Assembly (NCBI RefSeq): GCF_050870875.2
Contig: NZ_CP194041.2
Location: 4,836,001-4,900,000 of the forward strand
Reading direction: 5' to 3'
Source of the DNA: Agarivorans sp050870875
GTDB lineage: Bacteria > Pseudomonadota > Gammaproteobacteria > Enterobacterales > Celerinatantimonadaceae
DNA: 64,000 nucleotides
The translations under genes were made by a program, and so were the position numbers. The notes beneath the pieces were generated by a model, which saw nothing but the letters and a program-made list of their open reading frames with translations, ran no database searches and was not told the DNA's origin. Below, piece after piece: positions 24,700 through 33,512 of the stretch (position 1 is the first letter of the stretch; each line of letters starts with the position of its first letter).

Positions 24700-24745
24700 A
24701 CTCGATAAAATCCTTCAAACTGCTATTTCTTAGCGCTAACAGCAG
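24700..24745 (+). repeat. Dispersed hairpin repeat, copy 2
   Basis: CTCGATAAAATCCTTCAAAC, then CTGCTATTTC and GCTAACAGCAG; related to 17370-17415. It lies in the 345-base gap 24530-24874, in which no gene is seen. Confidence 0.4.
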
Positions 24746-24874
24746 AATACGCAGCGCGCTCTTCAAACATGCAATCTTTCCATTTACTTCCAAATAGTTA
24801 AACTTTAAGCTCACAAGCTGTCACTCTAAGATGACTTGCATCATTTAACCGCTTTATTTAGATAGGAATTGTTT

Positions 24875-25354
24875 GTGACCAAAGATGATTTTTTAAAACT
24901 GCAAATGATCAGTACATGGCGCTTATTTTTCTATTCTGCGATTACTTTAGGGGTTTATTCGGGCTACTACATCAAAGCCTTAAGCCACAAAGTGAACCAA
25001 CTAGACAATAACTTGCCCGCCATTCATAACACTCTGGTCGAAACTCTGTTTGTGTTGTGCTGGCTCGGCCCATTGAGCCTAGTCAAAGAGATTTGGTTTA
25101 AGGATCAGCCTATCTTTGTTTTGGCCGATGCACTGCTTAACTGGCTAGGTTTCATTTTAGTCGTTGTTTGGGCCTTTAAAGTGCGCAACCGCATCAACCT
25201 TACCTTCGACTTTGCAAAAACAGATCACCAGTTTTGGTTCTATGGTTTCTGGTGCTTTGTGTTTAACTCGTTCTATATCAACTATCGACTCAATCACGTC
25301 TGTTTGTGGGTACGCGCAGACCAAGATACAGCTGCGCCCCCCGAAGATCGATAA
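24875..25354 (+). CDS. Hypothetical inner-membrane protein (DUF4234-like)
   Basis: A 159-residue protein with four hydrophobic segments. STWRLFFYSAITLGVYSGYYI near the N-terminus resembles DUF4234-type small membrane proteins. The GTG at 24875 is chosen because AGGA lies 7 bases before it; a TTG at 24869 lies too close to that site. The C-terminus is short and hydrophilic. Function unknown. Single-gene unit between the island edge and the DUF6172 gene. Confidence 0.6.
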   Translation: MTKDDFLKLQMISTWRLFFYSAITLGVYSGYYIKALSHKVNQLDNNLPAIHNTLVETLFVLCWLGPLSLVKEIWFKDQPIFVLADALLNWLGFILVVVWAFKVRNRINLTFDFAKTDHQFWFYGFWCFVFNSFYINYRLNHVCLWVRADQDTAAPPEDR

Positions 25355-25544
25355 ACACCAGCTAAGACAGAGCAACAATACCAGCCCTTCACTGGTTCGC
25401 AATGCTTACCCCATCGTGAATCCGTGAGGCGGCCCTTGCAAATTAAGCGCTACTTTTAAACTAAACTCGATTAAACCTTGCGCTATAGCCTAGAATCATT
25501 ACAGTATCTGCCCCCGAGCCTGAAGCTCACGTCCTAGGATTGTC

Positions 25545-25901
25545 ATGAAAAAAACCTATCTGTTAAGTCACCCCAAACGTAATCTGGCACGCATTATTGA
25601 AGCCGCAAAACATGATGCTAAAAAGTACATTAAGCGAGAGAAGGGTAAAACCTTGCCAGCGGGTGATGACTTTTGGGATTTTGATTGCAAATACGGCATC
25701 AATGAAGCCGAGGCAGAGGTAATTCATGTTTCGCAAATTAATGCCTGCATGGATAAAGCAGAGCAGCAGCAACTGCCTTCATTCTACCTAGAAATTATCG
25801 CCAGAGGCGCACAACGTCCACCAAAACCCTTGTTCAGCGAAACCGATGAGGCTGCAGAAGAAGTCGCACAAGAAACAAAAGAAGATGAAGCCGAAAGATA
25901 A
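25545..25901 (+). CDS. DUF6172 family protein
   Basis: A 118-residue basic-then-acidic protein starting MKKTYLLSHPKRNLARIIEA, with the conserved core KTLPAGDDFWDFDCKYG and IHVSQINACMDKAE. This is a small cytosolic family of unknown function common in marine gammaproteobacteria. The C-terminal 20 residues are a low-complexity Glu-rich tail. It converges with uxuA; a terminator hairpin lies between them. Confidence 0.75.
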   Translation: MKKTYLLSHPKRNLARIIEAAKHDAKKYIKREKGKTLPAGDDFWDFDCKYGINEAEAEVIHVSQINACMDKAEQQQLPSFYLEIIARGAQRPPKPLFSETDEAAEEVAQETKEDEAER

Positions 25902-25925
25902 AGATGCTGCTAGCGCACTCTCCAA

Positions 25926-25957
25926 TAAAAAGCCTTAATGGGAGCTCCATTAAGGCC
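25926..25957 (-). terminator. Terminator of the uxu operon
   Basis: 10-bp stem GCCTTAATGG / CCATTAAGGC with a 5-base loop, followed on the minus strand by TTTTTATT. It also lies downstream of the plus-strand DUF6172 gene. Confidence 0.8.
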
Positions 25958-25982
25958 TTGTTCAGAACAGAGTAGCGCGCGT

Positions 25983-27047
25983 TTAAGTCTCGTGGTTTAA
26001 CGCGTCCCATAAGCCATTGATATACATGATGCCGAGGGCACGGTCATACAAACCATAACCAGGGCGAGCCCACTTTTCTTCTCCCCAAATATGTCGACCA
26101 TGGTCCGGACGCACATAACCCTGATAGTTATGTTTGTAGAGCATTTTCACCACTTGTACAATATCAATCGAACCATCGCAGGCGCGGTGAGAACTTTCGA
26201 TAAAGTCACCATTGTCGAAGCGCTTCACATTACGAATATGCATGAAGTGGATCCGCTCGTGGAAAGTATCGATTAGATCAGGAATATCATTGTTCACCGA
26301 TCCTAAAGAACCAGAGCACAGGGTTAAGCCGTTATAAGGATTGTCCACCAAGCCTAGAAAACGTTGGATGTTTTCTTTATTAATAATAATTCGCGGTAAA
26401 CCAAAGATCGGGAAGGCCGGGTCGTCGGGATGGATCGCCATCTTGATACCACATTCTTCCGCCACCGGAATAATTTGCTCAAGGAAGTACTGCAAGTTTT
26501 TCCAGAGATCTTCCGCCGTAAAATCTTGATATAGCTTAAAGGTTTCTTTTAAATTGGCTAAGCGTTCTGGCTCCCAGCCCGGCATGGTCACGTCGGTATT
26601 TTTAGAAATCGTTTCAATCAGCTCGATGGGGTCAATTTCGCTAATCTTACTTTTCTCAAAGAATAAGGCATTCGAGCCATCAGGTAAGCTTTTATAAAGC
26701 TCGGTACGAGTCCAGTCAAACACCGGCATAAAGTTGTAACACACCACCTTCACACCAAATCGGCCCAGCGCTCGCAGGGTTTGTTTGTAGTTTTCGATGT
26801 ATTGGTCACGGCTCTCTAGCCCCAACTTAATATCTTCATGCACATTGACACTTTCAACCACATCGATATTAAAGCCAGATTTTTTGATCTGCTGTTCAAC
26901 TTCAGCAATCCGCTGCTCGTCCCACAACACCCCCGCAGGCATGTCGTGTAAAGACCAAACGATGCCTTCCACACCAGGGATTTGCTTAATTTGGTCAAGG
27001 GTGATTTGATCGTTGCCCTCACCGTACCATCTAAATGTCATTTTCAT
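25983..27047 (-). CDS. uxuA: Mannonate dehydratase
   Basis: Dehydrates D-mannonate to 2-keto-3-deoxygluconate in glucuronate breakdown. A 354-residue TIM-barrel of the xylose-isomerase-like type. Visible metal ligands include HPDDP (near 206), the Cys in LCSGSLGS (near 244), FMHIRNV (near 270) and RPDHGRH. Start ATG 27047 has AGGA about 9 bases upstream; the frame extends further but without conserved sequence. It is the last gene of the leftward dctQMP-uxuBA unit. Confidence 0.93.
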   Translation of the reverse strand: MKMTFRWYGEGNDQITLDQIKQIPGVEGIVWSLHDMPAGVLWDEQRIAEVEQQIKKSGFNIDVVESVNVHEDIKLGLESRDQYIENYKQTLRALGRFGVKVVCYNFMPVFDWTRTELYKSLPDGSNALFFEKSKISEIDPIELIETISKNTDVTMPGWEPERLANLKETFKLYQDFTAEDLWKNLQYFLEQIIPVAEECGIKMAIHPDDPAFPIFGLPRIIINKENIQRFLGLVDNPYNGLTLCSGSLGSVNNDIPDLIDTFHERIHFMHIRNVKRFDNGDFIESSHRACDGSIDIVQVVKMLYKHNYQGYVRPDHGRHIWGEEKWARPGYGLYDRALGIMYINGLWDALNHET

Positions 27048-27124
27048 TGCGAATATTCCTGACAGGTTTAATTCACTCGCGTAGATCAAACCTTAATCGT
27101 TATTTAGCTCATCAATTCAACAAG

Positions 27125-28618
27125 CTAACATTTAAAATCGTAGACTGACTGCTTAGCGCCTTTTTCAAGGAGCAACTCTAATGCATGCAGTAAGTTCGCC
27201 TTAAAGGCGGCTTGTTTGGCCAATTTAGGTGGAAAAATTGCACTTAACTGCAAAAACGCCTCGACCACTTCTTCGACCGATTCATTGGTCAGCCAAATGT
27301 CGGCAAACTGTTCTGCCATGGGGTCACGAACATCAATCACGGCACCACGTTCATCCACCCCTCGGGTATACTTCATCCAAGCGGCCAAAGCCAAATACAA
27401 ACCCGGAGTCTCAATATTGTGCTGTAAGCCATAGGCAATCGTTTGTAAGAAACGTGGCGGGATCTTTTGCGAACCATCCATGGCAATTTGCCAAGTACGG
27501 TGTTTTAAGGCGCTATTTTTATAACGGGCGATCAGTGAGTCTTTGTAATGCCCAAGATTGATCCCCTCAACGTTCAGCGATGGGCTGATTTCAATATCCA
27601 TTAAGTAACGAATGAAGCGTTCATAAGCCTCATCTTGAATGGTTTGGTTAATGGTTTGATAACCCGCCAAATAACCAAGATAAGCCATGGCCGAATGGGT
27701 GCCATTCAGTAAGCGCAGCTTCATCTTCTCGAAGGGCGTCACGTCATCGGTAATAATAATATTGTCGATTGAGGTTTTTTCCCAAGCGGGTCTTTCATTA
27801 CAGAACTTGTCTTCAATCACCCACTGTAAGAAGGGTTCGGTAACCAGCGATTGCTGGTCTTCAAGGCCGAGAGCCTGATTAACACGCAGCTGATCTGCGG
27901 CGCTGGTTTGCGGCACGATACGGTCAACCATGGTTGACGGGAAACTCACCTCGGCGGCGATCCAATCATGGAGTTTTGGGTCCAGCTGCTTGGCAAAATC
28001 TAATATGATATTTTGCAACACCACACCGTTGTGCGGCAAGTTATCGCAAGATAAGGGAGTAAAAGGCGCAATTTTATCTTCACGGCGTTTTTTGAGTGCT
28101 GCCACTAAAAAGCCAATCGCGGTATGCGGTTCATCTAGATGCGCCAAATCATGCTGGATCTGTGGATGCTCTAGATTCAAACGCCCCGTCGCAGGATGAT
28201 GACAATAGCCTTTTTCGGTAATCGTTAAACTCACCACCTTCACCGAAGGCTGAGTCATATAACCAAGGATCGCATCCACTTGGTTACTAAAAAGTACTTG
28301 TTCTACCGCACCAACAATCGCCAGCGAAAGTGTCTCGTCTTGGCCGACCGCTACGGTATAAAGATTATCTTGGTTAGCGAAGCTGGCTTCAAGGCCAGTT
28401 TGTTCGATTGACTGACCTGCCGCTCCCCAATTACACACCCCAACAATTTTCCAATCGCCACCATGCTCTTTGAGCAAAGTATCCGTGATTAAAGCTTGGT
28501 GGGCTCGATGAAATGCGCCAAAACCAAGATGAACCATGCCCACCCCAGCATTCATGCTCTGTTCCGTAGGTTTACTTGCTGCGTTCGCGCTCGGCATAGA
28601 GCTTTTATTTAGTTTCAT
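27125..28618 (-). CDS. uxuB: D-fructuronate reductase (mannonate oxidoreductase)
   Basis: NAD-dependent interconversion of D-fructuronate and D-mannonate. A 497-residue member of the polyol/mannonate dehydrogenase family. The N-terminal Rossmann segment is VHLGFGAFHRAHQ, the specificity region TITEKGYC, and the catalytic Lys-Asn-His motif KLRLLNGTHSAMAYLG. GAGG lies 6 bases before the ATG. It precedes uxuA by 77 bases. UxaB and MtlD elsewhere in the window belong to the same superfamily. Confidence 0.92.
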   Translation of the reverse strand: MKLNKSSMPSANAASKPTEQSMNAGVGMVHLGFGAFHRAHQALITDTLLKEHGGDWKIVGVCNWGAAGQSIEQTGLEASFANQDNLYTVAVGQDETLSLAIVGAVEQVLFSNQVDAILGYMTQPSVKVVSLTITEKGYCHHPATGRLNLEHPQIQHDLAHLDEPHTAIGFLVAALKKRREDKIAPFTPLSCDNLPHNGVVLQNIILDFAKQLDPKLHDWIAAEVSFPSTMVDRIVPQTSAADQLRVNQALGLEDQQSLVTEPFLQWVIEDKFCNERPAWEKTSIDNIIITDDVTPFEKMKLRLLNGTHSAMAYLGYLAGYQTINQTIQDEAYERFIRYLMDIEISPSLNVEGINLGHYKDSLIARYKNSALKHRTWQIAMDGSQKIPPRFLQTIAYGLQHNIETPGLYLALAAWMKYTRGVDERGAVIDVRDPMAEQFADIWLTNESVEEVVEAFLQLSAIFPPKLAKQAAFKANLLHALELLLEKGAKQSVYDFKC

Positions 28619-28685
28619 TAAAACCTCAATAGTAGCAGCGTTAAAGGCAAAGCTTTGCTGGCTTAGGTCCGTATATAAACAAATA

Positions 28686-28719
28686 AAGCAATACCCAAGC
28701 GCAGTGTTGAGTATTGCTT
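28686..28719 (-). terminator. Hairpin between dctP and uxuB
   Basis: Stem AAGCAATAC / GTATTGCTT with a 16-base loop followed by TATTTG on the minus strand. It is weak and may act as an attenuator giving more transporter than enzyme message. Confidence 0.5.
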
Positions 28720-28750
28720 CGAAGTAATTTAGCTAAAAAAGCCTAAATCA

Positions 28751-29716
28751 TTATTTGGTGTTTTGAATATCATTCAACATACCAACAAGCTCTGGGTTTT
28801 CAGTTTTAAATTTCTCATAAACTGATTGAACCGCTTTTTGGAATGCAGGAGTATCACTCTCAACAAAGGTAATCCCTTGTGATTCTAAGTCAGTGCGAGC
28901 TTTAGCAACGTAATCGCTCCAGTTTTTCTCTTGCACTGCAACTGTGGCTTGCGCATCTTTACGTACTGCTTCTTGCTCTGCTTTTGACAAGCTATCCCAT
29001 ACACTGGTAGAAATAACCAATACGTCAGGCACCATGGTGTGACGGTCGTAAGAGTAAACTTTTTTCACTTCAAAGTGACGTGAAGAGTAGTAAGACGGAA
29101 TGTTGTTTTCCGCACCATCAACCACACCTTGTTGTAAAGCAGAGTACAACTCACCATAAGGAAGTGGCACCGGCGTCGCACCTAGCGCTTTGATGATATC
29201 AATCGCTAATGGTGAGTTTTGCACACGAATCTTCATGCCTTTCAAGTCTGCAGGAGTCACAATCGCTTTATCTGTGTAGAAGCTACGAGCACCAGCATCT
29301 AAGAACGCTAAACCAACAAAACCTTGGTCACGAGAAGAAGCTAAAATACCTTGGCCAATTGGTCCATTTAACACTTTGTTGTAATGGTCAAGATCACGAT
29401 ATAAATAAGGCAATGACAAAATTTTGTAAGCCTTTGAGAAAGACTCTAGTGGCGCAGCACTTACTTTGGTAAATGCAATGGTGCCATTTTGGACCATTTG
29501 CAATAACGCTGTTTCATTCCCTAAGGTTCCATTTGGATAAACCTTCACTCGCAAGTCACTATCTTTGGTCACACTTTTCGCGAACCAATCCAAAGATTGG
29601 TGAACAGGGTGCTCAGTTGGTAATGCGTGAGCCAATTTCAAAGTTTTTGCATATACAGCCGAGCTACAAGACATCCCTGCAATCACACCAGCCAGTAAGA
29701 GTTTTTTAAATTTCAT
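28751..29716 (-). CDS. dctP: TRAP transporter solute-binding protein (DctP family), likely uronate-binding
   Basis: Periplasmic binding protein of 321 residues. A Sec signal peptide ends near SSAVYA. The body has the DctP fold features AFLDAGARSFYT and the substrate-carboxylate Arg in MKIRVQNS. RBS AAGGA lies before the ATG. It belongs to the same leftward unit as the membrane subunits and uxuBA, so a hexuronate ligand (glucuronate or galacturonate) is inferred; sequence alone does not decide the ligand. Confidence 0.88.
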   Translation of the reverse strand: MKFKKLLLAGVIAGMSCSSAVYAKTLKLAHALPTEHPVHQSLDWFAKSVTKDSDLRVKVYPNGTLGNETALLQMVQNGTIAFTKVSAAPLESFSKAYKILSLPYLYRDLDHYNKVLNGPIGQGILASSRDQGFVGLAFLDAGARSFYTDKAIVTPADLKGMKIRVQNSPLAIDIIKALGATPVPLPYGELYSALQQGVVDGAENNIPSYYSSRHFEVKKVYSYDRHTMVPDVLVISTSVWDSLSKAEQEAVRKDAQATVAVQEKNWSDYVAKARTDLESQGITFVESDTPAFQKAVQSVYEKFKTENPELVGMLNDIQNTK

Positions 29717-29743
29717 AATTTCACGTCCTTAATCAATTTATTA

Positions 29744-31102
29744 TTAGGATTTATATCCTGCCAAGTGAGGCAGCCACATGGTTAGTGAAGGAAATACCAC
29801 TATCAATCCGAGTGTTATTACCATAATTAAGAAAAGGGGCAGTAACTTAGGCACCACTTCTCCCAGTTTATTTCCAGATACACTACAGCCTACAAATAGA
29901 GCTGTACCCACTGGAGGTGTACAAATACCGATACATAGATTGAATACCAAGATAATACCGAAGTGAATTGGATCCACGCCTAATAGCACCGCTATCGGTA
30001 AGAATATCGGGGTAAAAATCAATACCGCTGGTGACATATCCATGAACGTGCCCACAACCAGTAAAATCAAGTTCATGAGCAACATAATCACAATTGGATT
30101 GGTCGAGTAATTCAACACAAACTCAGCAATCGCAGTTGGAATGTCTGCATTCGCCATTCCCCACGACATGGCCGAAGAAGTTGCAATCATCAGTAATACA
30201 ATCGAAGTGGTTAACACGCTATCAATTAAGATTGAAGGTAAGTCTTTAACTTTTAATTCACGATAAGCAAAACCGAGGATCAAGCTGTAAACCACCGCGA
30301 TGGCTGAAGCTTCGGTCGCGGTGAAAGCACCACCCAAGATACCGCCCATAATAATCACGACTAAGAATAAGCTCGGCAATGCATCGAGAATAACTTTAGA
30401 AGTTTTTTCGGTTTGAACAATTTTTTCTTGAGGAATACCATTTCGTTTACCCAAGATGAAGATACCAAGGATGATACCTAAGCCCATGAGTAAACCTGGG
30501 ACATATCCGGCAATAAATAGGTATTGAACAGAAGTACTGCTCACAAGTGCATACAGAATAAGAATGTTTGACGGCGGAATTAACAAGCCAGTCGGGCATG
30601 ACGCCACGTTCACAGCTGTCGAAAATGCCCGCGGATACTTATGCTCTTTCTGCATTGGCCCCATGATGCCACCAACAGCCGCGGCAGCTGCCGCTGCAGA
30701 GCCAGACAAAGAACCAAACATCATGTTGGCAATCACATTCACATGGGATAAAGAGCCTGGTAAGCGACCACCAAGTAACATCGCAAAGTTAATTAAGCGT
30801 ACCGCTAAACCTCCCCGGTTCATTAAATTACCGGCCACAATAAAGAACGGTAAGGCTAATAAACCAAAGCTATTTAAACCATTTGCTAACTGCTGCGAGA
30901 CGAGTATCGAGGCTTTATCGATAGGGAAATCGAGAAAAATCGTCAATAATGCAGCACTACCAATCGCGAAGGCAATTGGCATACCGATGATAAGAAAGAT
31001 AGCCAAGGTGCCAAACAAGACAATAATAGGCAATAGGTCAAAAAGATAATCAGGCATAACGCTGATATATTCTTGAGTGAAAATAAGATCAATTAAAGTC
31101 AT
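29744..31102 (-). CDS. dctM: TRAP transporter large permease (DctM family)
   Basis: A 452-residue membrane protein with 11-12 hydrophobic segments, including the family-specific GSAAAAAAAVGGIMGP and CPTGLLIPPSN stretches. It forms the Na+-coupled transport channel of the tripartite system. Its ATG overlaps the dctQ stop codon (TAATG), so the two are translationally coupled. dctP follows after 27 bases. Confidence 0.92.
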   Translation of the reverse strand: MTLIDLIFTQEYISVMPDYLFDLLPIIVLFGTLAIFLIIGMPIAFAIGSAALLTIFLDFPIDKASILVSQQLANGLNSFGLLALPFFIVAGNLMNRGGLAVRLINFAMLLGGRLPGSLSHVNVIANMMFGSLSGSAAAAAAAVGGIMGPMQKEHKYPRAFSTAVNVASCPTGLLIPPSNILILYALVSSTSVQYLFIAGYVPGLLMGLGIILGIFILGKRNGIPQEKIVQTEKTSKVILDALPSLFLVVIIMGGILGGAFTATEASAIAVVYSLILGFAYRELKVKDLPSILIDSVLTTSIVLLMIATSSAMSWGMANADIPTAIAEFVLNYSTNPIVIMLLMNLILLVVGTFMDMSPAVLIFTPIFLPIAVLLGVDPIHFGIILVFNLCIGICTPPVGTALFVGCSVSGNKLGEVVPKLLPLFLIMVITLGLIVVFPSLTMWLPHLAGYKS

Positions 31103-31632
31103 TACTTATCACCTTTCTTGCCAGAGGCGATATTCGCGATAGAAGCAAATATATCTAACAAACCGTAATAGTTAATAAGAACACCGGACAAAGGCAATAC
31201 CACGTATACGTAGCCGATAAGTAGATGATTTCCACCAATAGCGAGTCCAGGCGATATTTGATGATGCTGTAAGGTTGTTGCCACAACCATGCTGCCACCA
31301 TAGATAAGCGCAATCGATGAAAAGGTTATCACCAATAAATTAATAAAAATGCTCAGTAAATTTCTATTTCTAAAATTCAACTTCGGCATCACTAATTCTA
31401 AAGCGAGGTGCCGTTTTACTGAATAGGTATACGCCCCACCTAAAATACCTATCCAAATAAGTAGGTATCTAGATAACTCATCGGTAAAGACTGAAGGATC
31501 GTTGATAATAAAACGGGTAAAGACTTGCCAAACCACCGTTAAAATCATCGCCCCCATAAATATAATCAGAGCCGTAGCCAACACGCGATTGACGATCTGA
31601 TTCAAGGTAGAAATAATCATTGTTAATTCCAT
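31102..31632 (-). CDS. dctQ: TRAP transporter small permease (DctQ family)
   Basis: A 176-residue protein with four membrane helices and the DctQ signature DELSRYLLIWIGILGGAYTY. It scaffolds the large subunit. It is the first gene of the uronate uptake and degradation unit. ATG 31632 with AGGA close before it; ATG 31620 is an alternative. The 560-base region upstream holds the operator-like sites noted separately. Confidence 0.9.
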   Translation of the reverse strand: MELTMIISTLNQIVNRVLATALIIFMGAMILTVVWQVFTRFIINDPSVFTDELSRYLLIWIGILGGAYTYSVKRHLALELVMPKLNFRNRNLLSIFINLLVITFSSIALIYGGSMVVATTLQHHQISPGLAIGGNHLLIGYVYVVLPLSGVLINYYGLLDIFASIANIASGKKGDK

Positions 31633-31790
31633 GTATCCTACTTACCATTTTGAAGAAATAGCCAAGACTCCTTCAAAAACTCAACACCAAAGCCGCAAAG
31701 CTAACATAAACCGCTGGGAGGATATGAGCTTAAGCTCACACCAAATGTTAAATTTGAACTACAGTTTCAAAATTTGTGACCCAGCGAGTC

Positions 31791-31927
31791 ATAATTGGTA
31801 TCACTACATATAGGAGAACACCACTCACAAACTTGACGTGTCACTCCAATACCCGCTCATGTTATACCAATTACCCTAAATAGAAGAGTGTCTATGTCTC
31901 ATTTTGGAAAGTGGTATGATCAATTTT
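31791..31927. promoter_or_regulatory. UxuR/ExuR-like operator sites upstream of dctQ
   Basis: Three matches to the ATTGGTAT/ATACCAAT theme of enteric UxuR/ExuR operators: ATAATTGGTATCACTA (31791-31806), GTTATACCAATTAC (31861-31874) and AAAGTGGTATGATCAATTTT (31908-31927). A related site precedes uxaC. The rest of 31633-32192 shows no gene. Confidence 0.5.
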
Positions 31928-32192
31928 GCGATGAAATACACGAAATGGGAGAGAAATGGATGCAGGACTTAGTAAAACTTAGTTGAGTTTTGTTATTTTG
32001 CAAGCAAGACAGAGTCCCGCATGCCAAGAGAACGACTCGCCACCAATAAAACCACATACTTCCTTGTATGTAGACTCACTTAAACAATAGAAGAGCAACC
32101 CGGTAGATTGATTAAAGACGGGGAATAACAACAAACATATAGCCGAGATACAGCTCACAAGCTATCTGGACGCCAATATAGCAGCGGCTTTG

Positions 32193-32966
32193 TTAGGCTA
32201 AACCAATATTGAGCGGTTGAAACTCAACCACCGGATTATCAGTGAATAAGTAACGGTCATCACCGTCAAATATGGTGGCGTTAAATAACATTTGCTTGGT
32301 GTTCTCAAGATGCTGCCACATCGCTAACTTAGCCGCTTGCGGGTCTTTACGGATCAGCGCATCTAGAATTTGTTCATGATCACAACACCAGCTATTAAGA
32401 CAACTTTCATCAATGTGCTCATGTAATTTGAGCCAATAAGGATTCTGCTCTCGATGCTCCCACAATTGCTCTACCATAATCAGCAATACTGAGTTTTGCG
32501 TCGCTTTGGCAATCTGAATATGAAATAGCTTATCCCACTTAGAATCACGGAGACGATCTTCTTTTAGAGCTTTGGCCTGAATTTTTTTCAGCTCAATAAT
32601 ATCTTGTTTGGTCACCTGAGAGGCAGCAAACTCAGCGATATTGCTCTCTAATAGCTGCCTTGCCTGCAGCAGTTCAAAAGGGCCGGAGAACAATAAGGTT
32701 TCACTTGCTTTATCGGCACTCTGGTTATTGCTTGGCATGTCCGTGGCAATCACGTGAATGCCCGAGCCCTTACGCACTTCAACAAAACCTTCAATTTCCA
32801 GCATAATGATCGCCTCACGCACCACCGTACGGCTCACTTCCATGGTTTCGCCGATCACGCGCTCCGAAGGCAAACGCTCACCAACCTTATATTTACCACT
32901 CACTAACTGCGCTTTTAAATCTGCGGCAATCTTCTGATAAAGACGTTTTATTTCAAATTCAGACAT
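32193..32966 (-). CDS. GntR-family (FadR subfamily) regulator of hexuronate genes
   Basis: A 257-residue regulator. The N-terminal winged helix is at about 10-70 (GERLPSERVIGETMEVSRTV, then VREAIIMLEIEG). The C-terminal FCD ligand domain has helices and the metal-type His pattern (KLFHIQIAK, DHEQILDAL). It resembles UxuR/ExuR. It stands alone between the two uronate units and most likely represses both until an intermediate such as fructuronate binds. ATG 32966 is used; a GGGT lies upstream. Confidence 0.85.
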   Translation of the reverse strand: MSEFEIKRLYQKIAADLKAQLVSGKYKVGERLPSERVIGETMEVSRTVVREAIIMLEIEGFVEVRKGSGIHVIATDMPSNNQSADKASETLLFSGPFELLQARQLLESNIAEFAASQVTKQDIIELKKIQAKALKEDRLRDSKWDKLFHIQIAKATQNSVLLIMVEQLWEHREQNPYWLKLHEHIDESCLNSWCCDHEQILDALIRKDPQAAKLAMWQHLENTKQMLFNATIFDGDDRYLFTDNPVVEFQPLNIGLA

Positions 32967-33443
32967 CAATTTACCCAAAATGTGCACAATGACCGATACA
33001 GCCACATTGACAAGGCTATCGTACCAAAACAGCCTGATCGCGACAATGCCTGCAGCGGTTCAAAAAAACTAAAACCACGCTTCAGCCCATTTATTCTAAA
33101 TCACCTTAAACCGACTCAAGACAGGGGGCTGAGCTTAGCCTGAGCCATCTGGCTCCAGAAAAGGGCACAAATCGAAAATCTAAAGCGAAACCCCAAATAC
33201 AATCGGTCTAACCAATTAATTTTAGCTCAGTCCCCCTTAACAGAGTAAAAAAAACGCTCAAAATACTCAAAAACAACTGATGAAAAACAATGGGTGACAA
33301 ACAAGTGACTGTTTTTACTTCAAAAAAGTTAACTTATAACTTTCATGAATAATACTATTTAAGTCAATAAGGTCTAGTGTAATTTTGCCGCAAACACGAT
33401 TAGTGGGATCTAACTCTCAAGATCAAACTTTCTTGATGGGATA
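32967..33443. other. Regulatory intergenic region between the GntR gene and uxaC
   Basis: About 480 bases without a gene. AT-rich, with A/T tracts near 33240-33340. No hairpin with a T tract was seen. It must hold the divergent promoters of the regulator and of uxaBC-A; the only specific site I can name is the operator at 33444. Confidence 0.4.
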
Positions 33444-33461
33444 AATTTGTTATACCAGTTG
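33444..33461 (+). promoter_or_regulatory. UxuR/ExuR-like operator upstream of uxaC
   Basis: AATTTGTTATACCAGTTG, 52 bases before the uxaC ATG, matches the enteric consensus (AAATTGGTATACCAATTT) at most core positions. Confidence 0.5.
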
Positions 33462-33512
33462 AATAGGGTGTATTTTAAGAGAGTTAAAATAACCAAATTT
33501 GAGAGAACCTGT

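Noticed and set aside
31723..31740. TGAGCTTAAGCTCA palindrome as a CRP site upstream of dctQ
   Set aside because: Half-site spacing is 8 instead of 6, so it does not fit CRP.
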